64,000 nt of DNA from Nocardia niigatensis NBRC 100131 (GTDB lineage: Bacteria > Actinomycetota > Actinomycetes > Mycobacteriales > Mycobacteriaceae): the NCBI RefSeq assembly GCF_000308655.1, contig NZ_BAGC01000041.1:62001-126000 (forward strand), read 5' to 3'. A model generated the notes under the pieces. That model saw only the letters and a list, made by a program, of their open reading frames with translations. It was not told where the DNA came from and did not search any database. Below are positions 57,420-64,000 of the stretch, piece after piece. The position numbers and the translations under genes were made by a program. Position 1 is the stretch's first letter. Every line of letters begins with the position of its first letter.

Positions 57420-58649
57420 CTAGCGGGCGAGCAGGCCCTTGGCGATGTGGGTGACCTGAATTTCATTGCTGCCCGCGTAGATCATGAGCGACTTGGCGTC
57501 ACGCGCGAGCTGCTCGACCTTGTATTCGGCCATGTAGCCGTTGCCGCCGAAGAGCTGCACGGCTTCCATGGCGACCTCGGTGGCCGCGCGCGAGGAGTAC
57601 AGCTTCATGGCCGAGGCCTCGGCGAGGGAGACCTTCTCACCGGCCGCGGTGCGCTCGATGGCGTTGAACACCATGTTCTGCACATTGATTCGCGCGATCT
57701 CCATCTCGGCCAGCTTCAGCTGGATGAGCTGGAACTGAGCGATCTCCTTGCCCCACAACTTGCGGGACTTCGCGTAATCGACGCTGAGCCGGTGGCATTC
57801 GTTGATGATGCCGAGGGCCAGCGAGGCGATGCCGATGCGCTCGGCGGCGAAAGACTCCTTGGCACTGTCCTTTCCATCACCCTTGGCCGGATTCTCGGTT
57901 TCGCCGAGCAGACGGTCGGGGGTGATGCGGACATTGTCGAAGAACAGTTCGCCGGTGGGCGAGGAGTTCATGCCCATCTTCTTGAACGGCTTGCTCTGGG
58001 TGAAGCCGGGCATGCCCTTGTCGAGCACGAAGGTCAGCACCTTGCGGTCACGGCGATCGGTGTCGTCGCCCTCGTCCAGCTTGGCGTAGACGACGGTGAC
58101 ATCGGCGTAGGGGCCATTGGTGATGAAGGTCTTCTGGCCATTGAGGATGTAGTCCTCGCCGTCGCGGCGGACGTAGGACTTCATGCCGCCGAAAGCGTCG
58201 GAGCCCGAATCGGGTTCGGTGATGGCCCAGGCGCCGACCTTCTCGAAGGTGACCAGCTCCGGCAGCCAGCGCTTCTTCTGCGCGAGGGTGCCGCGGCTGC
58301 GAATGGTGCCGACGGTGAGACCGAGGCTCACGCCCATCGAGGCCACCAGGCCGAGGCTGACGCCGGCCAGCTCGCTGTTGAGGATCACGCCCATGCTGCC
58401 CGATCCGCTCAACCCGCCACCGGACTTGGCCGGCTTGTTCCCCGCGCTGCCCTCCTCCCGGGCGAAGGCCTTCTCCAGGCCCTCCTTGGCGAGCTCGTCC
58501 AGGCCGAAGGTCGCGTACAGCTTGCGGATGGTGTCGAAGGGCGGCAGCGCACCACTTTCCAGCTGCTCGACGTTGGGTTCGATCTCCTTGTCGATGAACG
58601 CGCGCAGGGCGTCGCGGAACATCAGGTCTTCGTCGGACCACTGGTACAT
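57420..58649 (-). CDS. Acyl-CoA dehydrogenase (FadE family)
   Basis: A 409-residue FAD enzyme for alpha,beta-dehydrogenation of an acyl-CoA. ATG 58649 starts MYQWSDEDLMFRDALRAFID. Signature WAITEPDSGSDAFGGMKSYV lies near residue 150, and the C-terminal QLFGGNGYMAEYKVEQLARD near 375 follows the catalytic-loop region. The open frame extends 56 codons upstream, but through the operator, so the later start is right. A KstR-type operator lies 45 bases upstream, pointing to a role in sterol or sterol-side-chain catabolism. Confidence 0.93.
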   Translation of the reverse strand: MYQWSDEDLMFRDALRAFIDKEIEPNVEQLESGALPPFDTIRKLYATFGLDELAKEGLEKAFAREEGSAGNKPAKSGGGLSGSGSMGVILNSELAGVSLGLVASMGVSLGLTVGTIRSRGTLAQKKRWLPELVTFEKVGAWAITEPDSGSDAFGGMKSYVRRDGEDYILNGQKTFITNGPYADVTVVYAKLDEGDDTDRRDRKVLTFVLDKGMPGFTQSKPFKKMGMNSSPTGELFFDNVRITPDRLLGETENPAKGDGKDSAKESFAAERIGIASLALGIINECHRLSVDYAKSRKLWGKEIAQFQLIQLKLAEMEIARINVQNMVFNAIERTAAGEKVSLAEASAMKLYSSRAATEVAMEAVQLFGGNGYMAEYKVEQLARDAKSLMIYAGSNEIQVTHIAKGLLAR

Positions 58650-58693
58650 GTAGTGAACTCCCGAGGGCTCGCCGGAAAGGGTTACCCCGAATA

Positions 58694-58707
58694 TAGAACA
58701 CGTTCTA
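58694..58707. promoter_or_regulatory. KstR-type operator upstream of fadE
   Basis: TAGAACACGTTCTA fits the mycobacterial KstR consensus TnnAACnnGTTnnA at every fixed position and has perfect 6-bp arms. It lies in the 76-base gap between the hydrolase stop and the fadE start, so it governs fadE. Confidence 0.75.
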
Positions 58708-58725
58708 CTTCGGGCGTGGCGGAGC

Positions 58726-59937
58726 TCAGCCCGGAACTTCCGTGGGCGGGTTGGGGGCGGTGATGGCGGCGGCCGGATCCGGGGTGCCGGAGTCCTCGTT
58801 GCAGGTGATCGCGTCATACATCCACTGCCCGGTCGGATCCAGGGCGGTGCGCCTGGTCAGGTAGGTGAGGAACTCGGTGCGCTGGGGGTCGGCGCGGTAC
58901 CGGCGCATCCCCTCGGCCAGGTCCGGCCACAGGTTGCGCGAGTACACCGCGGCCGAGGCGGCGGCATAGGCCGGGCTGGTCGTGCCACTCGGATGCCGCA
59001 CGGTCTGCACCAGATTCGCGATCCGCCCCGACACCTCGTCCGCACTGGGCGTCTGCCCCGGCGTGGTGAGCGCACCGCCCGCCCCGCCGAGCGCCGGATC
59101 GAGCCGGGCCAGCCAACCGCCGCCCTGCGCATCGACCTGCCGAACCCATTCGGCGGCAACAGCATTGCGGGTACCACCCAACCCGTAGCCGGCATCGTTG
59201 GCCGCGATCCAATCGAACAGCTCGGTGAACCCCGCCTCCCGCGCCTGCCAGCCCCGGGCGAACTGCTCCCGCCAATCCCACTGCGGATTCACATTCCCGT
59301 CGAGCACCATGCGATCGACATGTGGGCCGAACAGAGTCGCGTACGCGGCACCCAGGAACGTCCCGTACGAGCCGCCATACAAATCGATCCGATCGACACC
59401 GAGCGCCTGCCGCGCCTGGTCCAGGTCCCGCGCCAGGGTCTCGGTAGTGATAGTGCGCGGATAACCGGGATCAGCACTCTCACACGCGAACCGATCGGCC
59501 ACCGGGATGATCACCGCCGTGGTCGTCTTACACCGCAACGGGGTCGCCCACCGCAACCCCCGCGGCTGCACCGCAATCTCATCGAACTCCCGATGCAACT
59601 CGGGCACCGTCACATTTCGTGACCCCCAGAACCCGAGAGCATCCATCCCCGGCCCACCCTGCCCCGCGAACAACGTCCCGCGCTTGTGCACCGAATCACC
59701 GGCCGGAATCCGGCTCACCGTAATGTCGATCCGCCGCCCATCCGGCACCGCGTAATCCAACGGCACCGACAAACTCGCACACTCGGCCTCGCCCGCCTTG
59801 GCCTCGACCGGACAAGCCCCCCAACGCAATTCACCCCCCGAATCAGCATCCGCCACCGGCGCGACCACACCGGCCATCACCCCGCACACCACCACAGCGG
59901 CAGCCCGCAACCACCCCGACGAGAACACTCCACCCAT
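58726..59937 (-). CDS. Alpha/beta hydrolase of the tripeptidyl aminopeptidase family, C-terminally short
   Basis: A 403-residue exported hydrolase. ATG 59937 gives a signal peptide (SGWLRAAAVVVCGVMAGVVA, cleavage near VADADS). The nucleophile Ser is in DLYGGSYGTFLGAAYATLF near residue 160, and the oxyanion region GTLFAGQGGPG near 85. Family members run to about 480-520 residues and place the catalytic Asp and His in a C-terminal segment. This one ends CNEDSGTPDPAAAITAPNPP plus five residues, so that segment is missing. It may be inactive or truncated. Confidence 0.82.
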   Translation of the reverse strand: MGGVFSSGWLRAAAVVVCGVMAGVVAPVADADSGGELRWGACPVEAKAGEAECASLSVPLDYAVPDGRRIDITVSRIPAGDSVHKRGTLFAGQGGPGMDALGFWGSRNVTVPELHREFDEIAVQPRGLRWATPLRCKTTTAVIIPVADRFACESADPGYPRTITTETLARDLDQARQALGVDRIDLYGGSYGTFLGAAYATLFGPHVDRMVLDGNVNPQWDWREQFARGWQAREAGFTELFDWIAANDAGYGLGGTRNAVAAEWVRQVDAQGGGWLARLDPALGGAGGALTTPGQTPSADEVSGRIANLVQTVRHPSGTTSPAYAAASAAVYSRNLWPDLAEGMRRYRADPQRTEFLTYLTRRTALDPTGQWMYDAITCNEDSGTPDPAAAITAPNPPTEVPG

Positions 59938-60316
59938 CACTGCCCCTCCCCAAGGCGCGACCGATTCCGCCGCCACCTTAGCCCGCGGCAAACCATCATG
60001 TCCGGCACGGTGATTCCGCGATTCCGGGCGGGTCACAACCCACACCGATCGGGTGCTGGTGACCGTGGCGGTGCATCGGATCGTGTGTGGCCGGATCTGG
60101 GCGCTATGGGCGAGCCGGAGGCGTACGGGGCGCACGCCCGATCTGGTTTCGTGGCACCGCCGAACAAGACGCTGCTACTGCTCGCCAATGGATTCCTGGC
60201 CCGCCGCGGGCTGAAGAAAGCACGCGGGGAGGGACTGCTGGAATCGCTGCGACCGAGGGCCTCCCGCGTCTTCCGGCAAGATGGGTTGGGTTCGCCGGAG
60301 GGAACGGGGAGGTTCG
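59938..60316. other. Upstream region of the hydrolase and natA, no gene recognised
   Basis: 379 bases between divergent genes. Open frames exist but none has a ribosome binding site with consistent codon use. Contains the promoters of both neighbours; no clear motif seen. Confidence 0.45.
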
Positions 60317-61195
60317 ATGCTCGACGTGGCGCAGCTGCTACGCAGGTTCGGAGACGAGGTCGCGGTGGACGGGGTGTCGTTCACCGTGCCCGGCGGGGCG
60401 CTGACGGGCTTCGTCGGCGGCAATGGCGCGGGGAAGACCACCACCATGCGAATGATCATGGGGGTCTTGGGTATTCACGGCGGGGAGGTGCGCTGGGACG
60501 GGCGGGCCGTGACCGCGGCGGACCGGCGGCGGTTCGGGTACATGCCCGAGGAACGCGGGCTGTACCCCAAACAGCCGGTGCTGGATCAGCTCGTCTATCT
60601 GGCGCGGTTGCGCGGCGCGAGCGCGAGCGCGGCGAAGACGCGGGCCACCGCGCTGCTCGATCGATTCGAACTCGGCGAGCGCGGCAAGGACAAGCTGGAG
60701 TCGCTGTCACTGGGCAACCAGCAGCGGGTGCAGATCGCCGCGGCGGTCATCGCCGAACCGACGGCGCTGATTCTCGACGAACCGTTCTCGGGGCTGGACC
60801 CGATGGCCGTGGACTCCATGGCGGCACTGCTGAGCGAGTATGCGGCGCAGGGGGTTCCGATTCTCTTCTCGTCGCATCAGCTGGATCTGGTGGAGCGGCT
60901 GTGCGACCGGCTGATCATCCTGGCCGGCGGCCGGGTGGTCGCGCAGGGGTCGGCCGCGGAACTGACCGAGACCGGGACCACCCGGTATCGGCTGACACTG
61001 GACGGCGACGCGCAGTGGTTGCGCGAGTTCCCGGGCGTCGCGGTGATCGACATCGAAGGCCCGACCGCCGTCCTGGAACTGAAAGACGCCACCACCGACG
61101 AATTGCTCAGCGCGGCACTGGCCCGCGGATCGGTGCGTGAACTGGCCGAAGTGCGATCCACCGTGTCCGACATCTACCGAGAGGCCGTGGCATGA
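60317..61195 (+). CDS. ABC transporter ATP-binding protein (NatA type)
   Basis: A 292-residue ATPase starting at ATG 60317 (MLDVAQLLRRFGDEVAVDGV). Walker A GGNGAGKTTTMRMIMG lies near residue 37, signature LSLGNQQRVQIAAAVI near 130, Walker B ALILDEPFSGLDPMAVD, and H-loop SSHQLDLVE. The C-terminal DUF4162-like region ends VSDIYREAVA, typical of NatA/YhaQ exporters. It overlaps the permease start by 4 bases. Confidence 0.92.
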   Translation: MLDVAQLLRRFGDEVAVDGVSFTVPGGALTGFVGGNGAGKTTTMRMIMGVLGIHGGEVRWDGRAVTAADRRRFGYMPEERGLYPKQPVLDQLVYLARLRGASASAAKTRATALLDRFELGERGKDKLESLSLGNQQRVQIAAAVIAEPTALILDEPFSGLDPMAVDSMAALLSEYAAQGVPILFSSHQLDLVERLCDRLIILAGGRVVAQGSAAELTETGTTRYRLTLDGDAQWLREFPGVAVIDIEGPTAVLELKDATTDELLSAALARGSVRELAEVRSTVSDIYREAVA

Positions 61196-62400
61196 GCACG
61201 AAAACCGCTGACACGAGCGGCGATTCGATTCCCCCCGGCCTGTGGCGTCTGGTGGCGCGGCGGGAAATCTCGGTGAAGCTGCGCGACCGCAACTTCCTGG
61301 TCTCCACCGGCGTGACCATCATCGCGATCATCGCCTCGCTGGCCATCAGCGGATTCCTCAGCGGGCGTACGGAAACCATCGATATCGCGGTCGCCGGGCC
61401 GGACACGAGCGACGTGGTGGACCTGGCCGGGAAACTGGCGCACGCCGCCGACGCCAAGGTCGACTTCGTGGCGCACGAGGCGCCCGATGCGGCGACAGTC
61501 GAGGAGCGGGTGCGGGCGGGAACCGACGGTGTGGGCCTGGTGCCGGATCAGCCCGGCGGGTGGCGGCTGATCGGCAAGACCTCGAAGAACGAGAAGGCCG
61601 GTACGTACATCTCCTCCGCCGCACAGCAACTCGCGGTGCAGCACAATGCCGCGGCCGCCGGAATCTCGACACAGCAGCTCGTACGGGGCGGCGCCGTCAC
61701 CGAGACCCTGCTCGAACCGGATGCGATCGACCCCGGCCTGGCCAAAGCCGCCGGTTTCGTGTTCGCGTTCCTGTTCTACCTGTCCTCGATCCTGTTCGGC
61801 CTGGCCATCGCGCAGAGCGTGGTCGAGGAGAAGCAGAATCGCATCGTAGAGATCCTCGCCAGCGCGATCCCGCTGCGCCAGTTGCTGATCGGCAAGGTGG
61901 CCGGCAATGCGGCCATGGCCTTGGCCCAGCTCACCCTGTTCGTCGGCGCGGGATTGATCGGCCTGGTCGCCATCGGCAAGGGCGATCAGGTGACCCAGAT
62001 CGCCGGCGCGGCAGGCTGGTTCATCGTCTTCTTCATCGTCGGCTTCCTGGCCCTGGCCAGTCTGTGGGCGGTGGCGGGCGCCCTGGCCACCCGCCCCGAG
62101 GACCTGCAATCCACCTCGACACCCCTGACCATGCTCGTGATGATGATCCTGTTCACCGGAATCTTCCTGTCCGGCGCCGCCCTCCGCATCGCATCCTTCG
62201 TCCCCCTGGTCTCGGTAGTCGCGATGCCCAGCCGACTGGCCGCGGGCACCGTCGCCTGGTGGGAACCCGTCCTCGCCCTGTGCCTCATGGCCGGCGCCGC
62301 CTACGCCACGGTCGTCCTCGCCGAACGCATCTACCGCCGCTCCCTGCTGCAGACCCAGGGCCGGCTCACCCTCCGCCAGGCCCTCGCTCTGGAGGACTGA
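61192..62400 (+). CDS. ABC-2 type permease (NatB/YhaP type)
   Basis: A 402-residue membrane protein. One N-terminal TM (NFLVSTGVTIIAIIASLAIS) is followed by an extracytoplasmic domain of about 135 residues, then five to six TM segments from about residue 185 (AAGFVFAFLFYLSSILFGLA) to the end. QSVVEEKQNRIVEILASAIP is the conserved cytoplasmic helix of NatB-like ABC-2 permeases. It exports sodium, drugs or peptides; the substrate is unknown. Confidence 0.9.
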   Translation: MSTKTADTSGDSIPPGLWRLVARREISVKLRDRNFLVSTGVTIIAIIASLAISGFLSGRTETIDIAVAGPDTSDVVDLAGKLAHAADAKVDFVAHEAPDAATVEERVRAGTDGVGLVPDQPGGWRLIGKTSKNEKAGTYISSAAQQLAVQHNAAAAGISTQQLVRGGAVTETLLEPDAIDPGLAKAAGFVFAFLFYLSSILFGLAIAQSVVEEKQNRIVEILASAIPLRQLLIGKVAGNAAMALAQLTLFVGAGLIGLVAIGKGDQVTQIAGAAGWFIVFFIVGFLALASLWAVAGALATRPEDLQSTSTPLTMLVMMILFTGIFLSGAALRIASFVPLVSVVAMPSRLAAGTVAWWEPVLALCLMAGAAYATVVLAERIYRRSLLQTQGRLTLRQALALED

Positions 62401-62416
62401 GCGGCTAAAAGTCCTC
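62392..62416. terminator. Hairpin across the convergent stops of natB and ftsK
   Basis: GAGGACT (62392-62398) and AGTCCTC (62410-62416) with an 11-base loop that contains both stop codons; the two genes are only 4 bases apart. Confidence 0.45.
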
Positions 62417-64000
62417 GGGCTCCGCATCATCCGAGGCGGGCGGTTCGCCGCCACCGCCTCGGATGGTCCAGAGCAGGCCGTCGAGTTCGTCGGGCTTGAT
62501 GAGGACGTCGCGGGCCTTCGAGCCTTCCGACGGGCCCACGACGCCACGGGTTTCCATCAGATCCATGAGACGACCGGCCTTGGCGAAGCCGACGCGGAGT
62601 TTGCGTTGCAGCATGGAGGTGGAACCGAACTGGGAGGTGACGACCAATTCGATGGCCTGTAGCAGCAGGTCCAGGTCATCGCCGATATCGGGGTCGACGT
62701 CCTTCTTCTCGCCGGGCTTCCCTGCGGTGACGCCTTCCTGATAATCCGGTTCGGCTTGGGTTTTCGCGAAGTCGACGACGCCGGCGATCTCCTCGTCGGA
62801 GATGAACGCGCCCTGCAGACGGGTCGGTTTGCTCGCGCCCATGGGCAGGAACAGGCCGTCACCCATACCGATGAGCTTCTCCGCGCCCGGCTGGTCCAGG
62901 ATGACGCGCGAGTCGGTCAGCGAGGAGGTCGCGAAGGCCAGGCGGGACGGGACATTCGTCTTGATCAGGCCGGTGACCACGTCCACCGACGGGCGCTGGG
63001 TGGCCAGCACCAGGTGAATGCCCGCGGCACGGGCCTTCTGGGTGATCCGGACGATGGCGTCCTCGACGTCGCGCGGCGCGGTCATCATGAGGTCGGCGAG
63101 CTCGTCCACGATGGCCAGGATGTACGGGTAAGGGCGGTAAACCCTTTCGCTGCCCAGCGGCGCGGTGATCTGACCGGACTTCACCTTCCGGTTGAAGTCG
63201 TCGATATGGCGGACCTTGCTGGCCTGCATGTCCTGATACCGCTGCTCCATCTCCTCCACCAGCCAGGCCAGCGCCGCCGCGGCCTTCTTGGGCTGGGTGA
63301 TGATGGGGGTGATCAGGTGCGGAATGCCCTCGTAGGGAGTCAATTCCACCATCTTGGGGTCGATGAGGATCATGCGAACCTCATCGGGGGTGGCCCGGCA
63401 CAGCAACGAGACCAGCATGGAGTTGACGAAGCTGGACTTACCCGAACCGGTCGAACCGGCCACCAGCAGATGCGGCATCTTGGCCAGATTGGCCGCCACG
63501 AACTCACCCTCGATGTTCTTGCCCAGACCGATCACCAGTGGATGGTGATCGTTGCGGGTGCTGGAGGCCTTCAGCACGTCGGCCAGGCGCACCAGTTCGC
63601 GGTCCGCGTTCGGCACTTCGATGCCGACCGCCGACTTGCCCGGAATCGGGGCCAGCAGACGGACATTCTCGGTCGCCACCGCGTAAGCGATATTGCGAGC
63701 CAGGGCGGTGATCTTCTCGACCTTCACGCCCGGACCCAGCTCCACCTCGTAGCGGGTGACCGTCGGGCCGCGCACGAAACCGGTGACCGCGGCGTCGATC
63801 TTGAACTGCACCAGGACCTCGGTGATGGCCTCGATCATGGATTCGTTGGCCGCACTGCGCTTCTTCGGCGGATCGCCGTCGGTGAGCAGCGACAGCGACG
63901 GCAGCGTGTAATCGCCGTCCACCTCGCGGTCGGTGACGAACTCCAGCTGCTGCGGCTCCGGCGGCGGCGGGGTCTGGTCGATGACCTTCGGAGCGGCCTT
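62405..64000 (-). CDS. ftsK: DNA translocase FtsK, 3' part (continues beyond the window)
   Basis: Septal DNA pump for chromosome segregation. About 530 C-terminal residues are present and the frame is open to the right edge. The beta domain begins [20 protein letters not shown]. Walker A is [20 protein letters not shown], Walker [14 protein letters not shown], and [20 protein letters not shown] follows. The C-terminal winged-helix gamma domain ([20 protein letters not shown], then GSKARDVLI) recognises KOPS sites. The tail after it is short and acidic ([13 protein letters not shown]). It converges on natB. Confidence 0.97.
   Translation of the reverse strand, partial: KAAPKVIDQTPPPPEPQQLEFVTDREVDGDYTLPSLSLLTDGDPPKKRSAANESMIEAITEVLVQFKIDAAVTGFVRGPTVTRYEVELGPGVKVEKITALARNIAYAVATENVRLLAPIPGKSAVGIEVPNADRELVRLADVLKASSTRNDHHPLVIGLGKNIEGEFVAANLAKMPHLLVAGSTGSGKSSFVNSMLVSLLCRATPDEVRMILIDPKMVELTPYEGIPHLITPIITQPKKAAAALAWLVEEMEQRYQDMQASKVRHIDDFNRKVKSGQITAPLGSERVYRPYPYILAIVDELADLMMTAPRDVEDAIVRITQKARAAGIHLVLATQRPSVDVVTGLIKTNVPSRLAFATSSLTDSRVILDQPGAEKLIGMGDGLFLPMGASKPTRLQGAFISDEEIAGVVDFAKTQAEPDYQEGVTAGKPGEKKDVDPDIGDDLDLLLQAIELVVTSQFGSTSMLQRKLRVGFAKAGRLMDLMETRGVVGPSEGSKARDVLIKPDELDGLLWTIRGGGGEPPASDDAEPEDF

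Overview
The window looks like chromosomal DNA of a high-GC mycolic-acid actinomycete, most likely Nocardia or a close relative (inference). The evidence is very high third-position GC, a pgsA-clgR-pspA-pspM block and a leftward ftsK as in Mycobacterium, a mycobacterial/rhodococcal-type propane monooxygenase cluster, FadD/FadE/lipid-transfer thiolase genes, a KstR-type operator, and paired MmyB-type XRE/SDR genes.

Layout. 1-3.3 kb: a leftward sugar (xylose/ribose-type) ABC importer operon (binding protein, ATPase, permease running off the left edge) behind a perfect 17-bp inverted repeat. 3.3-9.4 kb: a quinone oxidoreductase, then the envelope-stress block small membrane protein - pspM - pspA - clgR - cinA/pncC - pgsA (all leftward, ended by a strong terminator, with a SigE-like promoter in front of clgR) and argA. 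In M. tuberculosis argA is followed directly by ftsK; here ftsK is at 62.4 kb, so about 53 kb separates the two. 9.4-28 kb: mixed accessory metabolism and regulation (YciI, Gal80-like oxidoreductase with TetR, PPOX/F420 protein, lipoprotein, hydroxybutyryl-CoA dehydrogenase, XRE regulators, pirin, two ABC systems) with several broken genes: LuxR and NUDIX remnants, a regulator/SDR pair that lost both 5' ends, and an arginyl-tRNA synthetase with a frameshift.

28-46 kb: the most distinctive part. A VIT-type metal transporter is followed by katG, a MimR/AcoR-like regulator, a decayed glycolate-oxidase fragment, a small monooxygenase, and a complete leftward propane/phenol-type binuclear iron monooxygenase operon (prmA-B-C-D, amidohydrolase, DUF59 protein, alcohol dehydrogenase, dedicated GroEL). 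This 14.7-kb segment is bracketed by two nearly identical 51-bp direct repeats (28996-29046 and 43693-43743). Immediately beyond lie tRNA-Arg(ACG) and tRNA-Gln(CTG); the 3' end of tRNA-Gln is repeated at 45916-45940, bracketing a GMC oxidoreductase as integrated DNA would be.

46-62 kb: moeA, a fatty acid desaturase, a double-domain TetR regulator, SDR remnants, a lipid-transfer thiolase and FadD, SlyD-type isomerase, secreted and uncharacterised proteins, an acyl-CoA dehydrogenase behind a KstR-type operator, a C-terminally short peptidase-family hydrolase, and a NatAB-type exporter. 62.4-64 kb: the 3' part of ftsK. Functions are assigned from motifs and remembered family features only; no database search was possible.
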